Counted from the first letter of the stretch, positions 1 through 9,939 are shown. The stretch: 45,904 bases of DNA from Candidatus Nomurabacteria bacterium (GCA_943353835.1 CALRBA010000007.1:1-45904); one strand, 5' to 3'. Numbers and translations: made by a program. The notes: a model not told the origin generated them from the letters alone.

Positions 1-266
1 TCCTGCAGGTTGTGTCCCTCGCCAGGAATGTAAGCTGTTACTTCCATACCATTGGTGAGGCGCACGCGAGCGATCTTACGAATAGCAGAGTTCGGTTTAC
101 GAGGAGTCTTTGTCGTCACTTTCGTACACACGCCTCGCTTGAACGGAGATGGGTAAAATGTCGGTCGATTCTTGAGTGCATTAAAACCGCGAGCGAGCGC
201 AGGCTTACTCGTCTTAGACGATTTGTTCTTGCGTCCTCTCTTGGACAGCTGATTGATGGTGGACAT
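1..266 (-). CDS. rpsL: 30S ribosomal protein S12, N-terminal part (truncated by window edge)
   Basis: Reverse strand from 266 reads [88 protein letters not shown], classic S12. The frame is open past the edge and so is absent from the ORF track. Confidence 0.96.
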   Translation of the reverse strand, partial: MSTINQLSKRGRKNKSSKTSKPALARGFNALKNRPTFYPSPFKRGVCTKVTTKTPRKPNSAIRKIARVRLTNGMEVTAYIPGEGHNLQ

Positions 267-333
267 TTAGATTTAGAAAACCCGCACGCGCGGGATGTCT
301 GCACTATATATAAGTACACGCCGAAATGCAAAC

Positions 334-1230
334 TTATTCAACCGGCTCACGGTACGGGTCGGCAGAATACGGAGTAATCGGAACAGATGGGACAACTGGT
401 TCCGGTTTTGGAGGAGGTGTCGGCAGAGGTGGTGGCATAGCACCCGGTAGATTTTCCGGCAGTATAGTTCGCAGTGCTTGTCGCAGAGGAGTTTCCGTAG
501 TAGGCGAACTTACACCCTGCACCTTATTAATTATATCTAAATGCGCCGCGCCCTCCGTAGCTTTCAGCGAAGGAGAGGGTTCTTCATGGTCCTCAAGTAA
601 CTTAGGACTTACGATAGTCTGACTTATAATTTGCGGTTTTGGTTGTACAGGGTTGATAGGAGGAGGAATCTTGTTCTGCAAATTAAAATATTTTTTTGGC
701 GGGACATATCTCGGCACCGAGGCTAGCGTCTGCGCCGGGCGCGGCCCCACTACGCCATAGGCTTCGACGGGGCGCGGTGGTAAATTCGGATTCGCTGGAA
801 TAATAGTGGTGAGCTGTGGTAAAACTGCCGGACGCGCCGTGCCCTGCGCCGTGCCCTGCGTAGTCCGCCAGCTGGCGGACGAAGCAGGGGCGGCTTGCGG
901 TTGCGGACCTTTCCTCATCTCCCCCCTTAGCGGCACAAAAATTTGGGCATTTACGTCCTGCACAATGCCGTTCACTGTTTGCTGGTCCAGTCGCGCCTCT
1001 TCAGCGAGAGTTTTTGTAAACTCTGTTGGGTCTTTAAGTCCGAGCAATAATAAAATTACCTCGCGCTCAACAATCGCGCCTTGGTCAACATGAAGCCGAT
1101 ACTTTTGCATCAAGTTCTTCGCAACAACTTCTACTTTCCCACTCGCGAAAAAAGCTCGTATTGGCGCAGGAACTTCTTTCATCAGTTCTTTGATGTCGTT
1201 CTCTAGTGTTGAATCAAAAGGTGTGTCCAT
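334..1230 (-). CDS. hypothetical protein with N-terminal helical domain and long Pro-rich tail
   Basis: 298 aa ORF; last gene of the minus-strand operon 334-6246; Pro-rich from about residue 110. Confidence 0.75.
   Translation of the reverse strand: MDTPFDSTLENDIKELMKEVPAPIRAFFASGKVEVVAKNLMQKYRLHVDQGAIVEREVILLLLGLKDPTEFTKTLAEEARLDQQTVNGIVQDVNAQIFVPLRGEMRKGPQPQAAPASSASWRTTQGTAQGTARPAVLPQLTTIIPANPNLPPRPVEAYGVVGPRPAQTLASVPRYVPPKKYFNLQNKIPPPINPVQPKPQIISQTIVSPKLLEDHEEPSPSLKATEGAAHLDIINKVQGVSSPTTETPLRQALRTILPENLPGAMPPPLPTPPPKPEPVVPSVPITPYSADPYREPVE
551..579. repeat. intragenic palindromic element, family A copy 1
   Basis: CCCTCCGTAGCTTTCAGCGAAGGAGAGGG; near-copy at 15743-15769. Confidence 0.7.
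854..889. repeat. intragenic palindromic element, family B copy 1
   Basis: CCCTGC-GTA-GTCCGCCAGCTGGCGGAC-GAA-GCAGGG; core palindrome recurs at 1254-1271. Confidence 0.75.
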
Positions 1231-1239
1231 AGGTGATTG

Positions 1240-3408
1240 TTATGGTGTTGTGGCTCCGCCAGCTGGCGGAGGCATCGGCGCTGGAGTTGGCGTTGTGCCT
1301 GAGGTAGCTGCATATTTTTTGGCAAGCTCCATTATATTTTCTACATCTTTTTGTTCCTTTGACTTTCCTGCGCTTTTCCTGATATTTTCCGCAGCTTTTG
1401 AATTTCTATACATTCCTCCCCACGGCATCTTTTCAAGCATTTCCGCATACTCAACCTGCGGAGCTTTTTTGGTGTCCGAAATGAATTTCTCCTTCCCCGC
1501 AATCTCTGTATTGTTTTCATTTACCTTTCTGTCGTGTTCTTTTTTCAGATCGTCGCGCTCTTTATTTTGTTTTTCGCGTATCTGCTGTCTATCAAGAAGT
1601 GAGTTGTTGAATGCGAGCTGTGCATCCCTAATTTTATTAGGATCTCCAGTGGCTTCAGCAGCCTTGAGATTTTTACGCTTTTGATCAATATCAGCATTAG
1701 TGGAGAGTAGATTTGGATCTGTTGAATGTTTTGTATTGAGTTCCTTCATTTCTTTATCATTTCCCGCCTTAATATCATCTCCTAATTTTTTCAATGCTTT
1801 TATTAGATCCTCCTCCGTCTTAATCTTTTTTTCGTCATCTTTCGATATTGTAAGGGTTGCGTCATAATCCTCGCGCCCCTTTATTGCATCTTTTTCCCAT
1901 TGGCGATATCCGCCCTTTTGCGCTTCTCCGGCATCAATACCAATTCCTTTCAAACCGCCAAATGCCTTGGCACCACGTATGTCAAAACTAGCTTTTGCTC
2001 CAACGCCAACAAGACCTTGGGCGGCACGCCCCAATATTGGCTTGTTTCTTGCCCACTTGCTGGATTCAATTTTTTGCGAAAGTCGTTGCATGCTCAAACC
2101 AGCTGTATTACGCATACCCCACGCGGTGGCACCAAAGGATAGTTTGCCGGCGAGGGCTGACGCGCCGGCGGCACCGACGGCGGACATTTTTTTAGAAATG
2201 ATGACGACGGCGAGTAGGAGCCCCATCGCGATAAGGAATGAGATAAGTGTCCTCGCGAACGAATCAATGTTATTAGAAAGAGTACCAGTCCAACTGATGG
2301 CGCCTAAGCCGGTAAGGAATTTGGTGTCTGTGATAACTCGGAGTGCTATATAGAGTAGGAGTAGTAGTACAGGCGCGGTGATGGTCTGCTCAAAAAGAGC
2401 TTTCCACCATTTATCCGCTGTTCCCTTAAGCTGTGGTACGGCGAGACCGGCAAAGCCGATAGGCGCGATAATTATTAAGAAAAGAAGAATAACGAAACGC
2501 GCGATAAGGATGAAGGCAAGCGCGAACAGCACGAACGCTGCCACGAGGAAGAGAATGATAGACATGAAACCGATTGTCCAGGAGTTCTCAAGTAAATCCT
2601 CTGCTCCTCCTTTAGCATTATTATTTTTTACATCTCCATAAATAGTCATTAGTCCTAAACTGGACATAATCTTGTTTGATATGCCTTCGTTGTTAATTCC
2701 GGTCAGCCTGCCTGCCGATATTTTCGTTCCTGCAGGCTGACCGCCGTTTATCTGCGTATAAAATTGCGTTGCGAATAAATTCCCTGTGTCTATCACCGCT
2801 TCTGATAAGAAGAGTGAGAAATTGAGAAAGACGGCGGCAACGAGAAGCATCGGAAGCATTTTCTTTCCATAACCCATTCGCTCGGTATTTAGAATGATAG
2901 AAATACCGATGGCGAGGAAACCGAAAATAATCACGATGTTGCCGATATCACGCATAATCTGCCAAGTTATGCCGACAGCGGATAGGTCTTTCACATAACT
3001 TCCCATAGTTACAACCGTGTAGAACACCGCATAGTCCAATGTAATAATTGCAACTCCGAGAAGCCACGCGAAGAGTTGCGCGATGTAGGCCATAATGCCG
3101 TTAAGGGTAGCTTTTGGCGTCGTTGGTGGTCCTAATTTGTCATTGTTTGTGGTTTTTTCTGCGGCTGGGTCGGCTACTGTAGTCGGGTCATAATTTGTTC
3201 CACTCCCCTGACAGACATAACCGCCAAACTCACTTGCTACGACACATGTTCCATACGAACCATCAGCGGTTGAACAAGGACTCCCTGCCACATCAGCAGC
3301 AGTCTCGTTGCAGGTCTGCGCATGCACGGCGGGCGCTGCGCCCGTCGCGCTTATGACGAGCACGAGAGTGATGAACAATGTTGAAAGAAATCGCCTCATA
3401 TTATTCAC
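1240..3408 (-). CDS. VirB6/TrbL-like polytopic membrane protein (T4SS-like) with charged coiled-coil C-terminus
   Basis: 722 aa; signal peptide, multiple TM segments (FGFLAIGISIILNTERMGYGKKMLPMLLVAAVFLNFSLFLSEAVIDTGN; FVILLFLIIIAPIGFAGLAVP), then a Lys/Glu-rich tail; resembles CPR TrbL/VirB6-type proteins. Confidence 0.75.
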   Translation of the reverse strand: MNNMRRFLSTLFITLVLVISATGAAPAVHAQTCNETAADVAGSPCSTADGSYGTCVVASEFGGYVCQGSGTNYDPTTVADPAAEKTTNNDKLGPPTTPKATLNGIMAYIAQLFAWLLGVAIITLDYAVFYTVVTMGSYVKDLSAVGITWQIMRDIGNIVIIFGFLAIGISIILNTERMGYGKKMLPMLLVAAVFLNFSLFLSEAVIDTGNLFATQFYTQINGGQPAGTKISAGRLTGINNEGISNKIMSSLGLMTIYGDVKNNNAKGGAEDLLENSWTIGFMSIILFLVAAFVLFALAFILIARFVILLFLIIIAPIGFAGLAVPQLKGTADKWWKALFEQTITAPVLLLLLYIALRVITDTKFLTGLGAISWTGTLSNNIDSFARTLISFLIAMGLLLAVVIISKKMSAVGAAGASALAGKLSFGATAWGMRNTAGLSMQRLSQKIESSKWARNKPILGRAAQGLVGVGAKASFDIRGAKAFGGLKGIGIDAGEAQKGGYRQWEKDAIKGREDYDATLTISKDDEKKIKTEEDLIKALKKLGDDIKAGNDKEMKELNTKHSTDPNLLSTNADIDQKRKNLKAAEATGDPNKIRDAQLAFNNSLLDRQQIREKQNKERDDLKKEHDRKVNENNTEIAGKEKFISDTKKAPQVEYAEMLEKMPWGGMYRNSKAAENIRKSAGKSKEQKDVENIMELAKKYAATSGTTPTPAPMPPPAGGATTP
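1254..1271. repeat. intragenic palindromic element, family B copy 2
   Basis: CTCCGCCAGCTGGCGGAG, perfect 18 bp palindrome sharing 16 bp with the copy at 863-880. Confidence 0.75.
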
Positions 3409-5206
3409 TTGCTGGCGCGGTACAGACCGAGCTCTTGAGCGCTACCGCGTTTGTAGCTATGAGCGACATCCGGTCTATGATTGACCCCCCGGCGACAGTG
3501 AGCGAGCCAGCGGGGATTGCTGTTGCCGTATTGAAGGATTCAATCTCTATTAGCACGTCACCAAAATCAGCGTCCGTAGGTGGCATAGTCTGGAGCGTCT
3601 GCAGATCAGCGAGATATACGCCACTCGACGTATCAATGCCTGAGTTCAAATTGCTTTGTATTTTTTGCACCATAGCGCGTGCGTTACTTATGGCGACTGC
3701 CGCGGCATCTGCTCTGACAAGTATTGGGGCGATTTGAGTGATAATCGCCGAACGTGCAGCGACGGCCTGTGCCGCACTCGCGCTCAAGAAGCTTGAGTTG
3801 TCCGTCTGTGTATTCGCGGCAAAAGTACAGAAGCTCGCGAGGCTCGCAACAGTCGTTGACGCTGAATTCGCCGCCGAACGAAGAGTATTCCACGATGATT
3901 CGTACCGAGCTACGCGATTCAACATATCCGGTCCAGACACTGAGAGTGTCGCCGCATTCTGATATACGGTAGACGGAGTAACGCCCAAATACCCAGGCGA
4001 CTGATACTGCAGGAGGCGAGAAGTTGGATTGGTAGCGGAGTTCTGCCCGACGCCGAATAAGCCTCCTGAGTTAGACCCGCCTAGGATGTCTGAAGCGAAC
4101 ATCACTGTACCAGCCACGGTCCCAACGTTACTTAGAATACCCCCGATACTGCCAAGAATGCCATTAACCTCCTTCGCCATCTGACCCATCTGGACCAGCT
4201 TGTCCTGCGTACCGCCGAGCACCTTATCGAGAGTCTCTTTAATCGTTGAGCCGGGAGTCTGGACCTTTCCCGGCGTGCCGTCTTTGTTGTAGCAGGCATC
4301 GCCGGGAGCTATACCCTTCGCAGATGATGCTGTTGGCGTCGCCCCTGTTACAATTCCGTCACTACTGCCGTAGCATTGGTTCGTGTCTGAACTTAAGGTC
4401 TGGCCACTCGGACATGACACACTGCTCGTGTCGACTGAGGTGTCACTCGCTCCACACCACGAGAGAAACCCCTGACCCCAGTCGAGCGCCGCCTTGCGCG
4501 CCGATTGTGCACCTTGGACAACAGAGGCGAGCTGGCTCTGCGAAGCCTGATAGAGCGTGTAGGGGTTATTCTGGGTCTGGGTCGTGAGCGCGAACCACGC
4601 GCCGACGCCTCCCTGCGACCAATTGCCAGCTAGAAACGAATTAACATTTGGTGAATACTGCGACAGGGTATTTCTATTCTGGGCGAAGAACCCTGCCGAG
4701 CTCGTATTCCAGAGATAATTAGTCCGGAGCGACGAGGTGATAGCAGAAGCGAATGGTGAATTAGAATTCTTGCCGAATTGAACAAAAAAAGCGTTCGCCT
4801 GCGTGTCTCCGACTTTCTGCATCATGCCGTTTACGTCCTGCACAAACTGCGGAGCGCCCGTGCCATTTGCCTTACCGATAATGAAATCCAGAACCTTTGC
4901 AGTCAATAATTTCATCAAATTTCCCGACATAATAAACGCGAGCGGTTGGAGCACGTAGGTGTTGATTTGTTGCGCGACGTTGGCGGCAGTATTTGTATAG
5001 GTAGATATCAAATTCAGCTCATCTTTAATTGCTGAGAACGTGCTTTCTACTGCCGTTATTATTGCATTAGGCCAACCTACAATATCCGCTACAACACTGA
5101 CAGGTATTGCATGTGCTCTCTGTGGTGCAATCAAAAAAGCCGATGGCGCGACTAGAGTGATTGTTAGAAGTATCGCCAGTGCTGAAGTGAAATGGCGTGT
5201 CTTCAT
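3401..5206 (-). CDS. secreted/exported hypothetical protein, T4SS-operon associated
   Basis: 601 aa; N-terminal signal peptide (MKTRHFTSALAILLTITLVAPSAFLIAPQRAHA); overlaps both neighbouring genes by 4-8 bp. Confidence 0.75.
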   Translation of the reverse strand: MKTRHFTSALAILLTITLVAPSAFLIAPQRAHAIPVSVVADIVGWPNAIITAVESTFSAIKDELNLISTYTNTAANVAQQINTYVLQPLAFIMSGNLMKLLTAKVLDFIIGKANGTGAPQFVQDVNGMMQKVGDTQANAFFVQFGKNSNSPFASAITSSLRTNYLWNTSSAGFFAQNRNTLSQYSPNVNSFLAGNWSQGGVGAWFALTTQTQNNPYTLYQASQSQLASVVQGAQSARKAALDWGQGFLSWCGASDTSVDTSSVSCPSGQTLSSDTNQCYGSSDGIVTGATPTASSAKGIAPGDACYNKDGTPGKVQTPGSTIKETLDKVLGGTQDKLVQMGQMAKEVNGILGSIGGILSNVGTVAGTVMFASDILGGSNSGGLFGVGQNSATNPTSRLLQYQSPGYLGVTPSTVYQNAATLSVSGPDMLNRVARYESSWNTLRSAANSASTTVASLASFCTFAANTQTDNSSFLSASAAQAVAARSAIITQIAPILVRADAAAVAISNARAMVQKIQSNLNSGIDTSSGVYLADLQTLQTMPPTDADFGDVLIEIESFNTATAIPAGSLTVAGGSIIDRMSLIATNAVALKSSVCTAPASE

Positions 5207-6246
5207 GGTTTTTTAGCAGCAGCCTGTTCGTTCGCTATATCCACAACAAGACTAACAAATGATGCTCCGGGAGTCCCGGCCTGCAAAGAAATTCCGGCTA
5301 TTCTGTATGTCTTGTTGATATTTATAAATGCATCACCCAGTTTAAATATCGCTTGTGGATATTGTTGGAGTGCGAGCATAGCCGCCAATGTGTCTTCATT
5401 AACGCGAGCGAAGTCTGAAGTAATCTGGCTTACGCGCATTATCGAGTTAACGAGTAGGAGGTGATCTGCGACAAGCTCCTGTGGAACGCTGAGTACTGAA
5501 AGGCCAGCAGCAGAGTCTCTATACGCCTTCGATAGAGAAACGATATGTGATAACGCAGTAACGTCGTTATTCTCTACTGCGCTCTTCAAGTAATTAATTA
5601 CACTTGTCGTAGCGGTGCTTGTATTTTTCATAAGCACCGCCTCGGCATGTACCGCATACAATTTAAAAGCTTCTGGGCTGGAGTTTGAAATGTTTATGTC
5701 TTTTATTGATTTAAAATCAGTAGCGGATGTTATCGCTGAAGAAAGCGAGTTTAATGCCTCGGTCGCGATATTCTGCATATCTGCCTCGGATAAATCAGCC
5801 CCGCCGTTCGTTTCTTTAACCGAGAGATAGAGCGTGAAAAAACTTTTTGCGAATGCGGCGGTGAGAGTGTCGTCCGCAGGAGGGGGTGGGAGAGAGCCGT
5901 CTTTTGGCATAAAAGATTGCGAGGATGTCGCTATTGAAATATCGGCAATTGCCTTCGGCACGATAAGACCATTGGTTACCGCCTCGCCGTCTGTCATACC
6001 TAAATTAAAGGTGTCTGTGATATTTGAAGACGTCCCATAGAGAGCCTCCTCCCAATCGGTTAGGCCGTCGCCATCAGAATCTTTAGTCGCGATGGCCTGT
6101 AGAAGCGCAGACTCGGTTGACGCCTGTGCAGAGTTCGGCGATTCAACACTGCGTGCTAGAAGAAATGCACCAACGATGAGCACAACAGACAGAGACGCCG
6201 ATACGAGAATTCGCCAGTTTTGCAGAATCTGCCTCATAATATACAA
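5203..6246 (-). CDS. membrane-anchored hypothetical protein with DxDxDG calcium-binding-like motif
   Basis: 347 aa; N-terminal TM; DSDGDGLTDWEEALYGTS resembles thrombospondin type-3/EF-hand-like repeats; 4 bp overlap with 3401-5206. Confidence 0.7.
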   Translation of the reverse strand: MYIMRQILQNWRILVSASLSVVLIVGAFLLARSVESPNSAQASTESALLQAIATKDSDGDGLTDWEEALYGTSSNITDTFNLGMTDGEAVTNGLIVPKAIADISIATSSQSFMPKDGSLPPPPADDTLTAAFAKSFFTLYLSVKETNGGADLSEADMQNIATEALNSLSSAITSATDFKSIKDINISNSSPEAFKLYAVHAEAVLMKNTSTATTSVINYLKSAVENNDVTALSHIVSLSKAYRDSAAGLSVLSVPQELVADHLLLVNSIMRVSQITSDFARVNEDTLAAMLALQQYPQAIFKLGDAFININKTYRIAGISLQAGTPGASFVSLVVDIANEQAAAKKP

Positions 6247-6360
6247 GAAGTATACCAGTAGCCCGCGCCCAAAAAGCGGTTATCTACATAATGCAAGCCA
6301 AGTCACAAGCGGTACATCCAGTGATTTCTTTGTTTATATAGCATTTGCTATGATGACCGT

Positions 6361-8451
6361 ATGCTTCGCAACTTCGCTATTTACTATGCGGCATTTGCGA
6401 GCGGTGCCGCTATTATGGCACTTGAGGTCATTGGTTTGGGGATTCTGGCGCCTTATTTTGGCACGGCGCTTTTAGTAAGCACTAATGTTATCGGTATTGT
6501 CTTGATAAGTTTAGCGATTGGATACCGTTTGGGTGGTATATGGGTAGACACACGTCCTCCTAAACTTTTTGAAAAAATATTGGCGGGCGAACGTGGTGTC
6601 GGCATGCTACTACTTATAAGCGCGCTCTGGATTGGTCTTGTTTTCCCTTGGCGAGGCATTATAAGCAGTACTATTGGTTGGGCGATTTCTACAAATTCGT
6701 TGGGATCTTTTTTTACAACAGCTATACTTTTTGGATTTCCTTGCATTACTTTGGGGATGGTATTGCCTTATCTTATTAAGTTCCGCATACGCGGTGTTAT
6801 GGTTTCAGGAAAGTTAAGCGGTATTCTCTATGGACTTTCTGCAATCGGAAGCATCTTCGGAACCTTTTTAATAGGATTTCTTATCCTCCCACAATTTCAG
6901 TATGGAGTGGCGCTCGCAAGCATCGTAGGAATGCTGATAGTCGGAGCGTTGCTGTTAAAAATACGCTGGCAATATAGCGTAGGCGCAGGAGCTCTTTCTC
7001 TTATCTTACTGTTTGGATTTACTCCTGTAGATTTTCTTTTTTATAAGACTCCCATTTTCTCTGACGGAAAAATTAGAAGCGATAAGACCGAATGGAAAAA
7101 GCTCGCGGATGAAACAAGCGTCTTTAGTCGTGTACAGGTGTACGAAGGAACTGAGCTCTCATCGCAAAAACCACTCCGATTTATGTCAGTAAACGGCGAG
7201 GTTCATTCGACATCCTATCTTGATAGCAACGATCTGGTGTTTAGCTATGCGCGCTATAACCGCCTCGGAGGACATTTTAACCCTGCGGCAAAAAGCGCTC
7301 TTTTAATTGGTGGCGGGGCGTATTCATATGCAAATTACTTCCTCACCGACACGCCGTTGTATGCTACTGAAAAGGTCTGGAAGCTCGATGGAAAACTGTA
7401 TCATAACAGCAAGACTATTACTCTACCTGTTTTATTTTCCTATGACCCACTAAAACTGAATGGTGGGCGCCAATTGGTTTATGAGTCACCTAGCGCGCCG
7501 GTTGGCAGGCAAATAGAGGGATTACATAATAATCTTGAAGCGGATAATCAAATACCAGGAAATCACGTTGTAGTGAGAGAAGCAGACATTTTAGACACAG
7601 GTTTTAGTGATCCTGCGGGCTATGTACACATCCATGAAACGAAAAATGATGGCACACCGGGTCGTGTAATAAGTCCTGACATACCTCTCAAGGGATATCC
7701 GCAACGCCCCCGCTCCATTATTGGAAAAAGTTCGCTTATTTCTGGAGAAAATAAAAATGTCATAGACCAGCTTAATCGTGCGACAAAAGAAGGAGAAGTA
7801 TTATTCCCGATGCTTCATCGCGATAATGGCAATGGAAAATTCGATGACTTTTTGATTGATGGTTATGAGCAACTTGAAGCACTCGATGTGGTGGAAATTG
7901 ACCAGCGTACCACTGCACTCGCGGAACAATATTTTCATTTAAATCGCCAGGACCCTCGGCTACGGATTTTCCATGAAGACGGACGAACATATATGAACCG
8001 CTCAAAAGACACGTACGATATTATTTATTTGGATGCATTTCGGAGTTTCTATGGCGTACCGTGGCAACTCACAACTATGGAAGCAACAAAAGAAATTTAT
8101 CGCATATTGAATGCCGACGGTGTTGTGGTCGCCAATGTTCCCGCGGCCTTGGATGGAGAATACAGCAAGTTTTTCCAGGCAGAGTTTAAAACATACCAGG
8201 CGGTATTTCCTGAAGTGCGCGCATATGCGGTTTTCTCTCCTGACAAAAAAACAATGGTCCAAAACATTATCCTGGTGGCGTTCAAAAATAAAGAGACAAT
8301 TCGTGAATCACCGAATGACGACCCAGAAATTAATGACCAATTGACACATCGATGGTTTGGAACGATTGATCCTAAGACTAAAATTTTGACTGATGATTTT
8401 GCTCCTACCGATTATTACACGAATACCTTTATGAATTTGCACTCGTTTTAG
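6361..8451 (+). CDS. fused polytopic membrane / spermidine-synthase-like methyltransferase-fold protein with internal insertion
   Basis: 696 aa; about 7 TM helices, then LLIGGGAYSYANYFL (motif I) and, far downstream, LDVVEIDQRTTALAEQYFHLNRQDPRLRIFHEDGRTYMNRSKDTYDIIYLDAF...P (spermidine synthase-like). Confidence 0.8.
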   Translation: MLRNFAIYYAAFASGAAIMALEVIGLGILAPYFGTALLVSTNVIGIVLISLAIGYRLGGIWVDTRPPKLFEKILAGERGVGMLLLISALWIGLVFPWRGIISSTIGWAISTNSLGSFFTTAILFGFPCITLGMVLPYLIKFRIRGVMVSGKLSGILYGLSAIGSIFGTFLIGFLILPQFQYGVALASIVGMLIVGALLLKIRWQYSVGAGALSLILLFGFTPVDFLFYKTPIFSDGKIRSDKTEWKKLADETSVFSRVQVYEGTELSSQKPLRFMSVNGEVHSTSYLDSNDLVFSYARYNRLGGHFNPAAKSALLIGGGAYSYANYFLTDTPLYATEKVWKLDGKLYHNSKTITLPVLFSYDPLKLNGGRQLVYESPSAPVGRQIEGLHNNLEADNQIPGNHVVVREADILDTGFSDPAGYVHIHETKNDGTPGRVISPDIPLKGYPQRPRSIIGKSSLISGENKNVIDQLNRATKEGEVLFPMLHRDNGNGKFDDFLIDGYEQLEALDVVEIDQRTTALAEQYFHLNRQDPRLRIFHEDGRTYMNRSKDTYDIIYLDAFRSFYGVPWQLTTMEATKEIYRILNADGVVVANVPAALDGEYSKFFQAEFKTYQAVFPEVRAYAVFSPDKKTMVQNIILVAFKNKETIRESPNDDPEINDQLTHRWFGTIDPKTKILTDDFAPTDYYTNTFMNLHSF

Positions 8452-9059
8452 GAGTGTACAATCCTCTTTATGAGAGAAGGAAAAGAGGCTGTAATACCAA
8501 ACAAAAGAATAGTTATGCCAAGACCGTAGAGAATGTGTGGGATAGTAAAAAGCGGTATAAGAATATAGCTCGTGCTAAAAACGCCAACGATACTTCCGAT
8601 GGTTGCAAGCGCATATAAATCACCATGGACCCGAGCAATCGTATCAAGGTTTCTTACAAAGACGCGAATAGAATAGGTAATAAGCGCGCTTAAGAACATC
8701 ACAGGCATAAAAAATAAAAACATGGAGCCAATGAGTGCGCCGATGCCATAAGAAGTATGAGGGACAACCATACTCAGTATGCTACGAAGTGTTGGGATGA
8801 GGATAATACATATACTTGCACTCGCCGTAATCCATAAAAATACCTCTTTTCTTTGAGTGCGGTCTGCAATCATTCCTCCTCCGTAGTACCCCACAGCGCT
8901 TCCAGCGAGTGTAACGCCAATCAGTGCGGCCCACACTGATGCAGTGGTTCCTACGTAGGGTCCTAGAATCCGAATTCCCAAAATTTCAAGGGAGAGAATC
9001 GTAAACCCAGAAATAAAAAGTAGTGTTTTTGTTACTGTAGTTTGTTCATAAGACATCAT
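8448..9059 (-). CDS. membrane protein homologous to the TM half of fused spermidine synthase-like proteins
   Basis: 203 aa; SLEILGIRILGPYVGTTASVWAALIGVTLAGSAVGYYGGGMIADR aligns with the N-terminus of the 6361-8451 product (ALEVIGLGILAPYFGTALLVSTNVIGIVLISLAIGYRLGGIWVDTR). Confidence 0.75.
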   Translation of the reverse strand: MMSYEQTTVTKTLLFISGFTILSLEILGIRILGPYVGTTASVWAALIGVTLAGSAVGYYGGGMIADRTQRKEVFLWITASASICIILIPTLRSILSMVVPHTSYGIGALIGSMFLFFMPVMFLSALITYSIRVFVRNLDTIARVHGDLYALATIGSIVGVFSTSYILIPLFTIPHILYGLGITILLFGITASFPSLIKRIVHS

Positions 9060-9135
9060 AGATACTTATTATACACGCATACGACATTCGCTACGCTTCG
9101 ATAATCGGTTCTCGCCAACACCGAGTGTTGGCTGG

Positions 9136-9939
9136 TTATTTGGTCCTACTCAATACAAGCCACTCTTCAAGTGACAGATCTTCTGCCCGGGCTTTTTCGG
9201 AGATATTATACCCCTTCGGGTACGACGATGCGCCGCCTGCGAGAAGTCCGGCTTCTGCTAGATTCTTTCGCACATATTTACGTTTGTGGGCGAAGCCCGC
9301 GTGGATAAGTTTGAAAAATAATTCTTCCTCAGCACGTGTCTTAAAATTATTTCGGGAGATGTCGCGGATAGTGAGCACCGCCGAATCTACATTGGGCGCT
9401 GGCCTGAAGGCTCCACGCGGGACGCTAAATTCGCGTTTTGGTGTGCCGTACGCTTTTACAGAAAGAGATAAAATACTCTCTTTTCCGTCACGCGCAATGA
9501 TTCTATCGGCGACTTCTTTTTGTACTAATAACGTCATGGAGCTCGGCTGATGCTCTGCTTCCAAAAACATTCTGAATACTTCTCCCGTGAGATAGTACGG
9601 GATATTCGCGACGAGCGCATACCCTTTAGGTAGTTTAGAGATAGTAAAAGTGCGGATATCGCTGTGAATGAGTTCGAGCCGAGCGTCGGCTATTTCTTTT
9701 GCAAAATCTGATTGCAGTTTTTCAAAAAGCTCTCCGTCGGCTTCAACAGCAACAACCCTCAAAGCCAGTTTCAAGAGTTCACGCGTGAGCATCCCAGTCC
9801 CTGGACCGACCTCGAGCACAACAGAATTTTTGTCCACACCAGACACAAGCACAATCCTCTCCGCGATGCGTGCATGCATCAAGAAGTTCTGTCCTAGTGA
9901 TTTCCTTGCCCTGAATGAAGTTGAAGGGTTAGCATGCAT
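9136..9939 (-). CDS. rsmA: 16S rRNA dimethyladenosine transferase RsmA/KsgA
   Basis: KSLGQNFLMHARIAERIV...VLEVGPGTGMLTRELL...LVANIPYYLTGEV motifs. Confidence 0.93.
   Translation of the reverse strand: MHANPSTSFRARKSLGQNFLMHARIAERIVLVSGVDKNSVVLEVGPGTGMLTRELLKLALRVVAVEADGELFEKLQSDFAKEIADARLELIHSDIRTFTISKLPKGYALVANIPYYLTGEVFRMFLEAEHQPSSMTLLVQKEVADRIIARDGKESILSLSVKAYGTPKREFSVPRGAFRPAPNVDSAVLTIRDISRNNFKTRAEEELFFKLIHAGFAHKRKYVRKNLAEAGLLAGGASSYPKGYNISEKARAEDLSLEEWLVLSRTK

Noticed and set aside
1190-1684. 164 aa plus-strand ORF opposite the VirB6-like gene
   Set aside because: Phe/Ser-rich antisense of a Lys/Glu-rich coiled coil; typical shadow ORF.
9114-9132. GCCAACAC-CGA-GTGTTGGC hairpin downstream of ksgA as a terminator
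   Set aside because: Perfect hairpin, but no U-tract on the minus strand; function unclear, so not called.
9333-9338. CACGTG hexamer as an additional parS site (also 10299-10304 and 37756-37761)
   Set aside because: Flanks are CTCAG..TCTTA, AAGG..CTTCT and ACG..ATGC, not the TTT/AAA arms of parS.
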